The position numbers were made by a program, and so were the translations under genes. Below the pieces are notes generated by a model, which saw only the letters and a list, made by a program, of their open reading frames with translations, ran no database searches and was not told where the DNA came from. A DNA stretch of 64,000 nucleotides from Longimicrobium sp. (GTDB lineage: Bacteria > Gemmatimonadota > Gemmatimonadetes > Longimicrobiales > Longimicrobiaceae). Within the stretch, counting starts at the first letter, position 1; every line of letters starts with the position of its first letter. The stretch spans positions 62,001 to 126,000 of the forward strand of contig NZ_DASVSF010000076.1 of the NCBI RefSeq assembly GCF_036388275.1. The letters run 5' to 3'. Below, piece by piece: positions 52,558 to 60,679 of this stretch.

Positions 52558-53253
52558 CTACCAGGTGGGCGGTTTCCTGATGGCGTGCCCGGACGGAAGG
52601 ACAACAGGATTTGGAAGCTGATACTTTGCGTACTGCTCCTTCGAGATCTTGAACGATTTGGCTACAGCCCTCTTCAGTTCTGCGTTGTGCCGGTTGTAGG
52701 GGAACATCAACGCGATCTCAGCGCCCGGAAACAGCGCCCGGCCTGTCCGAATCGCCGGAAGCAGATCGGTATCTCCGCTGATCAAGACAACCGCATCGGC
52801 CGTCTGCCGATGAAGGAGTTCGAACAGCTTCGACGCGATCGCGACATCTGTTTCCTTCTCCTCCGCTTTGATGTAACTCAGGCTACACCGGGGTATCGGC
52901 ACGCGTAGCCGCCTCTTCCAGCGGCCTATACGGAATCGACAGTACTTGAGCGGAACGAACTTCTCCCGTGCTTTGAAGTTCGCAAGTGTCACGTGCACCC
53001 CAGTGCTCTTGAGTGCGTCGATATACGCCTGGTGACGCAACTCGATGTCCGGCTTGGATGCCGCGAGGTGCTTGGCAATGGCAGAGAAGTAGTAGATGCC
53101 TTCCATCGTGGCAGTGCGCCCGAACACCTGAAGGTAGGACGAGCAGAGCGCACTCAGGTCCAGCCAGCGCTGGGGGCGCGCTGCCACAAGTTTTTCCGCG
53201 TCCCTGATGGAGTGGTACAGATTGAAGCCGTCCACGACGAACGCCACCCGCAT
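52558..53253 (-). CDS. NYN domain RNase-like protein
   Basis: A 231-residue protein of the NYN/PIN-like nuclease superfamily. Acidic sites are VVDGFNLYHSI (Asp8), EKETDVAIASKLFELL and LISGDTDLLPAIR, the layout of NYN metal-dependent nucleases. A long basic middle (FKAREKFVPLKYCRFRIGRWKRRLRVP) may bind RNA. The ATG at 53253 is preceded by CAGGAG seven bases upstream. Codon use is less GC-rich than in neighbours and the promoter is a near-consensus sigma-70 site, both signs of transfer. The leader contains a two-hairpin terminator (53284-53340). Confidence 0.85.
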   Translation of the reverse strand: MRVAFVVDGFNLYHSIRDAEKLVAARPQRWLDLSALCSSYLQVFGRTATMEGIYYFSAIAKHLAASKPDIELRHQAYIDALKSTGVHVTLANFKAREKFVPLKYCRFRIGRWKRRLRVPIPRCSLSYIKAEEKETDVAIASKLFELLHRQTADAVVLISGDTDLLPAIRTGRALFPGAEIALMFPYNRHNAELKRAVAKSFKISKEQYAKYQLPNPVVLPSGHAIRKPPTW

Positions 53254-53283
53254 GTCAGCACTCCTGTACTGGTGCGGCCGAAC

Positions 53284-53340
53284 AAAAAAAACCCCCGGGA
53301 CCGTAGCCCCGGGGGGCCCGAGAAGCCGTAGCTCCTCGGG
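53284..53340 (-). ncRNA. Two-hairpin leader RNA with intrinsic terminator ahead of the NYN gene
   Basis: Read on the minus strand, the leader has a first hairpin (53340-53317, stem CCCGAG/CTCGGG with an inner AGC/GCT) and a second (53315-53292, stem CCCCCGGG/CCCGGGGG), then eight T residues. Both hairpins carry the same seven bases GCTACGG in or next to the loop. The start codon is only 30 bases past the T-run. The element could be a transcription attenuator or a 65-nt RNA of its own. Confidence 0.6.
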
Positions 53341-53354
53341 GATGATGTGCGAGA

Positions 53355-53383
53355 ACAATATGCATTCATTATGCCTCTGTCAA
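53355..53383 (-). promoter_or_regulatory. Near-consensus sigma-70 promoter of the NYN locus
   Basis: On the minus strand TTGACA (53383-53378) and TATTGT (53360-53355) are 17 bases apart, with an AT-rich spacer that stands out in this GC-rich genome. Predicted start of transcription is near 53348, just ahead of the two hairpins. Confidence 0.75.
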
Positions 53384-53556
53384 TCATTTTGAATAGGCGG
53401 GTGATCGCTCACGGTGCAGTTCTCGTAGGGGCGATGATGCGCGTAACATGCTCCATCGCGCCGGGCTGCCATCGATGCGCAGACGCATCGTAGGACAACG
53501 GCGGAAGGCGCGCGGCAGGACCGGCCGGGGCCGCTCGAAGTGGCACAGGTGAAGGA

Positions 53557-54768
53557 TCATGGGCGGGACGCCACCAGCCGACGCATCGCCACGATGCCCA
53601 GCGCGGGTCCGACTGCCATCAGTCCGAAGGCCAGCGGCCATCCACCCGCGTCACGCAGGTGCGGGACGGCGGCGATGGAGAACGACGTCAGCAGGAACCC
53701 GATCGCCGTTTGCAGCGTGAGCGCCGTTCCCACCGCGTGCGCCGGCGCCAGTTCGGTGACCAGCGCGCTGAACTGGGCGGAATCCGCCACGACGGCGAAT
53801 CCCCAGACCACCGCGACGGCCACGGCCAGCCATGCGGGCGCACGCAGGAGCCATCCCATCGCCAATGCGCAGCACCCGCTGACCGCCATCGCCCAGATGG
53901 TGATCCGCTCGCGCCCCAGCCGGTCCGCCCACCGGCCCGCCAGCACCGAGCCCGCACCTCCCGCCCCGATCATCGCGAACGCAACCACGCCCGCCCGCGC
54001 CTGCCCCGCGACATCGGAGTATCCGCGCGAAACAAAGAAGTCCTCGAAGAACACGCTGACGAACGTCCATGCGGCGTACAGTTCGAACATGTGGCCCAGG
54101 TAGCCGTAGATGGCCAGGCGCACGGGGCGGTCGCGCGCCACCTGCCCAATCAGGCCCCACGCGAACGGCCGCCGCGCGAACGGAAACGGCCCCTCGCGGT
54201 AGCCCACGCCCACCAGCACGGCGGCCGCGAACGCCCCGGCCGATGCCGCCAGCACCACCTCCTGCCACCCTAGCGACGGAAACGCGCGCAGCAGGTACGG
54301 CGTGGCCTTGCCCACGGTGAGCGCCCCGACGACGGTGCCGATCGCCAGGCCGCGGGCGGAGCGGAACCACGTGGCAACCATCTTCATCGCGGGAGGATAC
54401 ACGCCCGCCAGGAACACGCCCGCAAGAAAGCGCAGCACCATGGCGGTGCCGTATCCATCCGCCACCACCAACGCCGCGTTCGCCGCGGCGGCCATGACGG
54501 CGCTCGCGGCGAAGTACCACCGGCTGGGGAGCAGGTCCGCCAGGTTCAGCACCGCCGCCAAGGCAGTCCCCGCCACGAACCCCAGCTGGACAATCCCGGT
54601 CAGCCATCCCGTCTGCGACGCCGAGAGCCCCCACAGCTCCTGCAGCCGCGGCGACGCCGCGCTGGCGCTGAACCACACGCCCATCCCCAGCAATTCCGCA
54701 AAGGCGATCAGCAGCAGCGCGCGCCAGCGGTGCGGGTGTGCGTCGGAGTCGATGGACGACGAGGTCAC
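53557..54768 (-). CDS. MFS transporter
   Basis: A 403-residue membrane transporter with 12 predicted helices. The major-facilitator motif between helices 2 and 3 is weak, but the overall pattern (LLLIAFAELLGMGVWFSASAASPRL, FLAGVFLAGVYPPAMKMVATWF, GSVLAGRWADRLGRERITIWAM) is that of MFS proteins related to cyanate or nitrate carriers. The substrate is unknown. The start is a GTG at 54768. About 300 bases separate it from the NYN start; this gap holds the NYN promoter and a small palindrome at 53473-53490. Confidence 0.88.
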   Translation of the reverse strand: MTSSSIDSDAHPHRWRALLLIAFAELLGMGVWFSASAASPRLQELWGLSASQTGWLTGIVQLGFVAGTALAAVLNLADLLPSRWYFAASAVMAAAANAALVVADGYGTAMVLRFLAGVFLAGVYPPAMKMVATWFRSARGLAIGTVVGALTVGKATPYLLRAFPSLGWQEVVLAASAGAFAAAVLVGVGYREGPFPFARRPFAWGLIGQVARDRPVRLAIYGYLGHMFELYAAWTFVSVFFEDFFVSRGYSDVAGQARAGVVAFAMIGAGGAGSVLAGRWADRLGRERITIWAMAVSGCCALAMGWLLRAPAWLAVAVAVVWGFAVVADSAQFSALVTELAPAHAVGTALTLQTAIGFLLTSFSIAAVPHLRDAGGWPLAFGLMAVGPALGIVAMRRLVASRP

Positions 54769-54867
54769 GTTGCGCTGTGCTGAAATAGTCGAGTGTCGAA
54801 CTGACCCCGGAGGGTACGCCGGACTACGAGCGTCTGCAATGCCTCCCCAAGCACTCGGCCTGGACTG

Positions 54868-55123
54868 TCATTCCGAGGAGCGGCCACGCAAAACCCGCCC
54901 CGACATCCCGGCCGGCAGCGACCGAGGAATCCGCCACACACTCCGCGGATACACAGCAGGCTTAGCCCACATCACACTTTGGTTGTCCGCGGCGCCGAGG
55001 GACCACAGGTGATCGTGCATCCGCGGCATCGACGCGTGGGGCGCGGGGTGTGTGGCGGATCCCTCAGTCGCTGCAAAGTGTGGTGTCGCCGCAGGTTGCG
55101 TATGGCCGCTCCATCGGGATGAC
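54868..55123. repeat. Imperfect inverted repeat, arms about 77 bases
   Basis: The left arm (about 54868-54945) and the right arm (about 55048-55123) are imperfect reverse complements, sharing TGTCAT, GGAGCGGCCA, GCAGCGAC and ATCCGCCACAC in order. The spacer of about 100 bases is unremarkable. The repeat lies in a 610-base stretch between the MFS gene and the gene at 55380 that has no convincing gene. Confidence 0.7.
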
Positions 55124-55254
55124 ACCATGCGGCCTCGGAGGGTGCGGTGTGCGTGCAGGTGAAGCCCCGGCCGGGACGCGACGGGGTCCGGGCCGGGGCT
55201 TTCCAGCAGTACCAGCGGCGGGTTCACCCGCTCCTAGGGCGGAAGCTGTCGACG

Positions 55255-55335
55255 GACCCACCCAAGCGCACCACACTGGCTCCCTTCCCCCGCGCTGTTT
55301 GCGGGGGAAGGGCTGGGGATGGGGGGCGCCGCCCG
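55255..55335. repeat. Palindromic repeat of the cccttcccccgc type
   Basis: The hairpin cccttcccccgc/gcgggggaaggg is at 55282-55312, followed by ctggggatggggggcgcc as in the copies at 32223, 44022 and 59785. Confidence 0.8.
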
Positions 55336-55379
55336 CGCGCCGAGTCCCGTCGGTTCGCGAGCGAAGTCTCGATAGCCGG

Positions 55380-55820
55380 CTACGACCCGTTCGACTGCTT
55401 GACGAGCAGGTCGAAGGCGGCTCGCTGGTGGGGGGTGAGCTTGGGGGGAAGGGCGACGACCAGGGCCGGCGTGCCGGCGTTGGAAGGCAGGTGAAGCACC
55501 AGCGCGTCCAGCGGCACCGGTCGCACGTACTCGCGCGAGCGGCCGGTACCGTCGATCTGCACCGTGCGGCCGGGGATGGAGAGCGACGCCAGCATGCGGC
55601 CGTACTCCAGCCACTCGGCGATGGGGTCCGACGCGTCGTCGGCAACGGCCGGGATAAGCCGCTGGTTGAAGTAGGTGAGCGCCTGCTGAAACGCCTCGCC
55701 GTCGCGCGCCCGCAGGTCGCGCAGCTGGTCGCGGAAGAAGTTGCGCGGGTCTCGCGCGCCCGTCTCGCGGAGCGCGCGCTCGAACCGCTCGTCGGCGCGG
55801 GCGCGAAGGTCGTCTGCCAT
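55380..55820 (-). CDS. Conserved hypothetical protein
   Basis: A 146-residue soluble protein. It begins with helices (DDLRARADERFERALRETGARDPRNFFRDQLRDLRARDGEAFQQALTYF) and ends with a beta-rich part (EWLEYGRMLASLSIPGRTVQIDG ... LPPKLTPHQRAAFDLLVKQ). No family motif is recognised. Codon use and third-position GC match the other genes. It is divergent from the phosphoribosyltransferase-like gene, with about 120 bases between. Confidence 0.65.
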   Translation of the reverse strand: MADDLRARADERFERALRETGARDPRNFFRDQLRDLRARDGEAFQQALTYFNQRLIPAVADDASDPIAEWLEYGRMLASLSIPGRTVQIDGTGRSREYVRPVPLDALVLHLPSNAGTPALVVALPPKLTPHQRAAFDLLVKQSNGS

Positions 55821-55942
55821 GTGCCGGATTCTATCCGCCGGGCCCGCGCCCCGCCACCGCGCGCGAAATGTTTGCTTTCACGGAGGGAATGGATCTTGTA
55901 ACGTGCACGGCCCCTTTCTGAACCCGGCTCCCGGAGCTTTCC

Positions 55943-56485
55943 ATGCCCGTTCCGACCGTGCTTCATCCCGCGCATTCGCCCGCGGGTGGCCTTTCCGGCT
56001 GGTTCGATCTGTCGTGGGAGCTGTTCGGTGAGCTGTGCCGCGCCCTGGCGGTGCGGGTGGCGCAGGACTTCCAGCCGGAGCTGGTGATCGGCCTCGCGAC
56101 TGCCGGGGTGGTGCCCGCGGCCACGGTGGCGACGATGCTGCAGTGCGATTTCGAGGCGATGAAGGTCACCCGCCGCGAGCATGGGCGCGTGGCCCACGCC
56201 TATCCGCGCGTACTGTCGCCCACCCCCGTGAGCGCCCGCGGCCGCCGCGTGCTGATCGTGGACGAGATCAGCACCAGCGGCGACACGCTGCGCCTGGCGC
56301 TGGCCGCGGTGCGCGAGGTGGGACCGGCGGCGGTGCGGACGGCCACCAGCTTCGTGCGCCCCGGCGGCTACCGCCCGGATTTCCACGCGCTGGAAACCGG
56401 CTCGCTGATCGTGTTTCCCTGGGATCAGCAGGTGATCGAGGGCGGCGGACTGGTGCCCGGCGCCATGTACACCCCCCAGGCCTGA
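55943..56485 (+). CDS. Phosphoribosyltransferase family protein
   Basis: A 180-residue PRTase-type I protein. The PRPP-binding loop is RRVLIVDEISTSGDTLRLAL; the family's flexible hood region (MKVTRREHGRV) precedes it. The N-terminus is ELCRALAVRVAQDFQPELVIGLATAGVVPAATVATML. It may act in purine or related salvage, or as a regulator. The start ATG at 55943 is preceded by CCCGGAGC. Confidence 0.85.
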   Translation: MPVPTVLHPAHSPAGGLSGWFDLSWELFGELCRALAVRVAQDFQPELVIGLATAGVVPAATVATMLQCDFEAMKVTRREHGRVAHAYPRVLSPTPVSARGRRVLIVDEISTSGDTLRLALAAVREVGPAAVRTATSFVRPGGYRPDFHALETGSLIVFPWDQQVIEGGGLVPGAMYTPQA

Positions 56486-56514
56486 CCCGCTACACCGCGG
56501 CCGACTGCGGCACT

Positions 56515-56930
56515 GCCATCTGTCATCCAGAGGCCCAACCGCACCACCCTCACCCGCACGCCGCGGCTCGCGCGCCGAAGGATCTTGCTCGGGGCACTAC
56601 TGAGCCTCGGCGCGGCAGCGACACGAATCTCCGAGTCGCGGAAGCTCCCGCACCGGGTCGGTGCAAGACCGGGGTAACGCTCCGTCTCCGGCACGGGCGA
56701 CTGAAGTCGCTGCAACGACCACACGAAGTCCGCCTTCGCGGACTGGCTTGCTTGGGTGTGGGTCGAAGCCCGGCGGGCGCCCGGAAGTGGTGCAGTTCTC
56801 CCCTTCTCCCGCTTGCGGGAGAGGGGGCCGGGGGGAGAGGGCAGCCGGGGCCCGCACGGCCCTCTCCGAAGCGCTCCGACCTGCCTTTTGGGAGCGCCCG
56901 CGGCCCCAGTCGGGGCTCTCCGCTGGTCCA
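56515..56930. repeat. Composite palindromic repeat block (copy 4)
   Basis: The stretch starts tgtcatccagaggcccaac and continues to ccgaaggatcttgc (about 56520-56590). Then come gcgactgaagtcgc (56697-56710), agtccgc-cttc-gcggact (56727-56744) and tctcccgc-ttgcgggaga (about 56803-56833). The order repeats that at 51476-51612. There is no gene between the PRTase gene and the SRPBCC gene. Confidence 0.75.
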
Positions 56931-56939
56931 GCCGGGGGT

Positions 56940-57407
56940 TCACCAGCCCTTGGCCGCCATCCGTTCGCGGCCGAGCGCCTCCAGGTTCTTCATCTCGTGC
57001 AGGAAGACGGGCCGGGCGAGCGGGGGCAGGAGCACCCGCTCCATCCATCCACGCACCCCGCCACGGGTCCACCTCGTCTCGATCGTCACCCGGCAGCCCT
57101 TCCCGCCATCCACCGGGTCTACCGTGAACGTCGTCACCAGGTCGGAATCCAGGTCGCTCTCCACCAGCACCCGGCCGGGCTGCGGCTCCGTGGCCCGCAT
57201 GCGAAGCGTCTGCATGCCCGTGGCCTGGCGCGTCTGCACGCGGAACACGGTGCCGGCCCCGGTGCCGCCGCTCTCCACGGTCAACTCGCCGAAGTGCGGG
57301 CGGGGAAGGATGCTCGGGTGCCCCTCGCGGTAGTCGATCAGGATGCCGTACGCCACCTGCGGGGGCACCGAAAGCGTGGCGGTGGCGGCGATGACGATGG
57401 TGTGCAT
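56940..57407 (-). CDS. SRPBCC (START-like) family protein
   Basis: A 155-residue protein of the polyketide cyclase/START-like lipid-binding fold. It starts HTIVIAATATLSVPPQVAYGILIDYREGHPSILPRPHF and ends with a long C-terminal helix (GVRGWMERVLLPPLARPVFLHEMKNLEALGR). The ligand is unknown. It follows the zinc-ribbon membrane gene by 13 bases on the same strand, so they share a transcript. Confidence 0.8.
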   Translation of the reverse strand: MHTIVIAATATLSVPPQVAYGILIDYREGHPSILPRPHFGELTVESGGTGAGTVFRVQTRQATGMQTLRMRATEPQPGRVLVESDLDSDLVTTFTVDPVDGGKGCRVTIETRWTRGGVRGWMERVLLPPLARPVFLHEMKNLEALGRERMAAKGW

Positions 57408-57420
57408 GTGCGGCAGATGG

Positions 57421-58140
57421 TCAGCGGCGCATTTCGGAGGTGACGCGCCGGTCGGTGATCCCCAGCTTCTGCTCGACCTGGGTTTCGATGAACAGCGCCT
57501 GGTCTCGGTCCGTGAGGCCAGATACCAGCGTGATCTTGCGGCGGCTCTCCTTGCCCACCGCCTGCACGGAGTAGCGGATGGTGGTGCCGCCGTTGCGGCT
57601 GTGCGTTACGTGCTCCTGGCAGTACAGCTGCTCCAGGGCGTCGGCCGGCAGCTCGCGGTTCCCGGTCCACGGAATGGGCCCATGGCGCACGCTCAGGTGC
57701 CCGCGCTCCACCGTGATGGTGGTGCGGTTCAGGAACCCCGCGAGGGTCGCGTACGCCAACCCGATGCCCGCGGCCACGTGAAGCAGGGGAAAGAGCTGAA
57801 AGATCAGTGGTCCGTCGATGGCCATCGCATACCAGATGACCAGGAACCCGATCCAGAATATGGAAAACACCGCCAGGAAGATGTACACCGGGCTGAACCA
57901 GCGCAGCACCAGCCGCAGCTCGCGCGCGTTGCTCTGCACCTGGATGCCGTTCGGCAGCGGCATCTCGATGGGCGCGGGCCGGTCCGGCGCACCGGGGGCA
58001 CCGAGGGATGGGGCCCGACCGCGCAGGTCCAGCAGGGCATCGCAGGTGGGGCAGCGGGCCGCCATCTGGGCGAGGTTCATGTCCTCGCCGCGGATGTGGG
58101 TGCCGCACGATGGGCAGAGTACCTGGGTGTGAGTGGGCAT
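57421..58140 (-). CDS. Zinc-ribbon membrane protein
   Basis: A 239-residue protein with an N-terminal zinc ribbon (VLCPSCGTHIRGEDMNLAQMAARCPTCDALLD). Two membrane segments follow (VYIFLAVFSIFWIGFLVIWYAM and FPLLHVAAGIGLAYATLAGFL), then a C-terminal PH-like part (TTITVERGHLSVRHGPIPW ... LVSGLTDRDQALFIETQVEQKLG). It is a membrane protein of unknown role. The ATG at 58140 was chosen because the zinc ribbon starts right after it. Confidence 0.8.
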   Translation of the reverse strand: MPTHTQVLCPSCGTHIRGEDMNLAQMAARCPTCDALLDLRGRAPSLGAPGAPDRPAPIEMPLPNGIQVQSNARELRLVLRWFSPVYIFLAVFSIFWIGFLVIWYAMAIDGPLIFQLFPLLHVAAGIGLAYATLAGFLNRTTITVERGHLSVRHGPIPWTGNRELPADALEQLYCQEHVTHSRNGGTTIRYSVQAVGKESRRKITLVSGLTDRDQALFIETQVEQKLGITDRRVTSEMRR

Positions 58141-58220
58141 GGCGGTCGGGCGCGGGGGGGGGGGCGGGAGCGTGGAAGCTCCAAAGTCTGCCCGGAGCGC
58201 CCGCCGCACAAGAGAAACGT

Positions 58221-59054
58221 TCAGGCCGCGACGCGAAACACCTCCGGCTGGGTGCCGTCCACGTCGGTGAAGCCGTACATGCGCGCCAGCGCCCCGACGG
58301 CCAGCACCTGCCCCGACCAGCGCATCACCTGCTCGTCTTCGACCAGCGCGGCGACGGCGCGGCCCAGGTACGCGGGCGTTTCGGTAGCGGACAGGTCGAA
58401 CCCGCCGCGCTGGTGCGCCGCCATGACGCGCTCCGTGCGCATCCATCCGGGTGCCAGGGCCACCGCGGCCACGCCGTGCTCCCGCAGCTCCGCCGCCATC
58501 CCGAACGCCATCCGCACCAGCGCGGCCTTGGCCAAGTCGTAGTACAGGTGCCCCAGGTACCCGCCCTCCAGCCACGCGATGGTGTTCACGATCAGCCCGC
58601 GCCCCGCCGCGGCCATCATCGGTGCCGCGAGGCTGCTGGCGACCAGCGCGCCGCGTACGCCGGTGGTGAACATGCTGTCCCAGTACGTGGCGGAAAGGGT
58701 CCAGAACGGGTCCATCGGCAGCCCGGCGGCATGCCCCTCGTAGCCGCTCCACGCGTTGTTCACCAGCAGGTCCACGCGTCCCCGCTCGCCAGCGACGCGC
58801 GCGAACAGCGCCTGAACGTCGGCATCGACGGAATGGTCGCAGCGCACCGCGATCCCCTGCCCGCCCAGCGCCGTCACTTCGTCCGCGGTGTCGTCGATGG
58901 TTCCCGGCATGCCGTCCGGCGCCGCGCTCCCACGCGTGGTGCGGCCGGTGACGTAAACGGTCGCGCCGCGCTCGCCCAGCGTATGGGCGATAGCACGTCC
59001 GGCCCCGCGGCTGGCACCCGTGACGACGGCAACCTTGCCTCGCAGCGTCTTCAT
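58221..59054 (-). CDS. SDR family oxidoreductase
   Basis: A short-chain dehydrogenase of 277 residues with TGASRGAGRA, LVNNAWSGY, an NTIAW segment at the Ser position and YYDLAKAAL (YxxxK). The Ser position of the usual triad is not typical in this line. It has a TetR gene divergently placed, with one operator between (59105-59126), so it is probably the target of that repressor. The ATG at 59054 gives MKTLRGKVAVVTGAS, the family opening. Confidence 0.9.
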   Translation of the reverse strand: MKTLRGKVAVVTGASRGAGRAIAHTLGERGATVYVTGRTTRGSAAPDGMPGTIDDTADEVTALGGQGIAVRCDHSVDADVQALFARVAGERGRVDLLVNNAWSGYEGHAAGLPMDPFWTLSATYWDSMFTTGVRGALVASSLAAPMMAAAGRGLIVNTIAWLEGGYLGHLYYDLAKAALVRMAFGMAAELREHGVAAVALAPGWMRTERVMAAHQRGGFDLSATETPAYLGRAVAALVEDEQVMRWSGQVLAVGALARMYGFTDVDGTQPEVFRVAA

Positions 59055-59104
59055 GTGCAATCTCCTGAATCGTCGTTCTCTTTCAGGCGGCACCCCGGCC
59101 GCGC

Positions 59105-59137
59105 TGAATATATGAACGTATATTCATAATCTGTCAA
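59105..59137. promoter_or_regulatory. TetR operator overlapping the promoter of the SDR gene
   Basis: TGAATATA (59105-59112) and TATATTCA (59119-59126) form a perfect 8-base-arm dyad with a 6-base centre. On the minus strand TTGACA (59137-59132) and an AT-rich -10 at about 59114-59109 overlap it. The dyad begins 14 bases before the TetR start codon, so one site can repress both divergent genes. Confidence 0.8.
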
Positions 59138-59139
59138 CC

Positions 59140-59727
59140 ATGCCGCGACCGAGAACGACCTCCAATCCCGAGATCCTGGACGCGGTGATCCGCGTGGTGT
59201 CGCGCGTGGGGCCGGCCCGGCTCACGCTGGCGGACGTGGCGGCAGAGGCGGGGCTCGCCGCGCCCACGCTTCTGCAGCGATTTGGCAGCAAACGGGGGCT
59301 GTTGCTGGAGGTGGCGCGGCAGGGGGCGGAGCAGCTTTCGGAGCAGTTCGACCAGGCGCGGCAGGCGCAGGCATCGCCGCTGGAGGCGCTGCTGCACGCG
59401 CTGGCGGCCCCGGCCGACGTGCTCCGCACGCCGGAGGAGGTGTCGAACCATCTGGCGTTCCTGCAGATGGACATGGGCGACCCGGAGTTCCACGCCTTCG
59501 CGCTCGAGCACGCGGTGGCCGTGCGCGAAGAGATCGCCGCGCTTCTGCACGAGGCGATCGCCGCCGGTGAGCTGTCCGGCTGCGACGCCGAAAACCTCGC
59601 CCGCACGGTGCAGACGGCCTACAACGGCGCGCTGGTCACCTGGGCCATCTTTCGCGAGGGACCGCTGAACGTGTGGATTCGGGGCGAGGTGGACGAAGTT
59701 CTCGCGCCGTATGCCAGGGTGGGGTGA
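59140..59727 (+). CDS. TetR family transcriptional repressor
   Basis: A 195-residue regulator. The N-terminal helix-turn-helix reads ILDAVIRVVSRVGPARLTLADVAAEAGLAAPTLLQRFGSKRGLLLEV. The C-terminal ligand-binding part has ALLHALAAPADVLRTPEEVSNHLAFLQMDMGDPEFHAFALEHAVAVREEIAALL. The ligand is unknown. It is divergent from an SDR gene over 85 bases with a clear operator, and its own start is covered by that operator. Confidence 0.92.
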   Translation: MPRPRTTSNPEILDAVIRVVSRVGPARLTLADVAAEAGLAAPTLLQRFGSKRGLLLEVARQGAEQLSEQFDQARQAQASPLEALLHALAAPADVLRTPEEVSNHLAFLQMDMGDPEFHAFALEHAVAVREEIAALLHEAIAAGELSGCDAENLARTVQTAYNGALVTWAIFREGPLNVWIRGEVDEVLAPYARVG

Positions 59728-59774
59728 GCTGGCGATCCTTCACCTGCACGCGCGCCGCACCTTCCGAAGCGCGC

Positions 59775-60080
59775 CGGGCTGGCTCCCTTCCCCCGCGGCA
59801 GTTTGCGGGGGAAGGGCTGGGGATGGGGGGCGGCCTGGGCCTGCGCCAACGCTGGTCGAAGCCCATCCGACCCTGAAGTGTACCCCCTCTCCCACGCTGT
59901 TTGTGGGAGAGGGTGGCACGCGTGTCAGCGCGGCCGGGTGAGGGCCCCACGGCAGCCGAGGCCCACGCGTCCGTGACCGCTGCCGCGCCCGGCTTGTACG
60001 TGTCCGCGGCTAGATCCTTCGGCCCGCGACGGGTGTGCTACGGGCGGGTTCGGTGCGCCTGGGCCTCAGGATGACACGCC
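59775..60080. repeat. Composite palindromic repeat block (copy 5)
   Basis: The hairpin cccttcccccgc/gcgggggaaggg is at 59785-59816 and the ccctctcccac/gtgggagaggg hairpin at about 59883-59913. From 60000 to 60077 the sequence is the reverse complement of the tgtcatcc ... aggatct element of copy 4. No gene lies between the TetR gene and the gene at 60119. Confidence 0.8.
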
Positions 60081-60118
60081 TCGGTGCACCACGCGTGCAC
60101 CCTTGGCGCCTATCGGGA

Positions 60119-60676
60119 CTACCGGTCCGCCGGGTCGGCGGAGCCGTGCAGGCCCACGGGCGGACCCAGGATCTCGGCCATCAGTACGGCGCGGCGCAGC
60201 ATGGCGGGATCGCGCATGTCGTCCATCAACCCGCGCTGCGCGTGGTGCGCCGGCGCCTTGCGGTCTACGTACCGCTGGTGGAAGCGCTCGTGCTCCACCG
60301 TCCAGTCCACCTCGTGCTCCAGCGATTCCGCCCGCGCCGGCAGCGGGCGCGCCTCGGTGGTCGTCAGCACCACCTCGCGCGAGTCCAGCGGCTCCATCGA
60401 GTGCACCTCCGCCTGCGCCTCGCGGTACAGCTGCAGCTCCGTGTCGTCCGCCAGCTCGTCGGCATCGAACTCCGACGTGCTTTCCTCGAACACCGCGAAC
60501 CGCCCGGCCGCAGGCACCACGGCCGCCGGGGCAGCGATGTGCCGCACGTGTTCGGGGGGCACGACGCCCGTCTGGAACACGGCGGGCGGGGGCACCTGCT
60601 TGCCCGCCCGCTTGGCCGCTCCCGCGATGCCGCTGACGATCCACCCGATCACCAGCAGCGTGATGATGAGCTCCAT
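60119..60676 (-). CDS. Hypothetical protein linked to flotillin
   Basis: A 185-residue protein with an N-terminal membrane segment (MELIITLLVIGWIVSGIAGA) and an acidic, mostly helical soluble part (YREAQAEVHSMEPLDSREVVL, RFHQRYVDRKAPAHHAQRGLMDDMRDPAMLRRAVLMAEILGPP). Its start is three bases from the flotillin stop, so it is the third gene of the NfeD-FloA run. No family is recognised. Confidence 0.75.
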   Translation of the reverse strand: MELIITLLVIGWIVSGIAGAAKRAGKQVPPPAVFQTGVVPPEHVRHIAAPAAVVPAAGRFAVFEESTSEFDADELADDTELQLYREAQAEVHSMEPLDSREVVLTTTEARPLPARAESLEHEVDWTVEHERFHQRYVDRKAPAHHAQRGLMDDMRDPAMLRRAVLMAEILGPPVGLHGSADPADR

Positions 60677-60679
60677 CGG

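Noticed and set aside
31990..60080. The composite repeats as insertion sequences
   Set aside because: No transposase frame, no terminal inverted repeats of IS type and no target duplications are seen; the hairpin modules fit small non-coding palindromic repeats.
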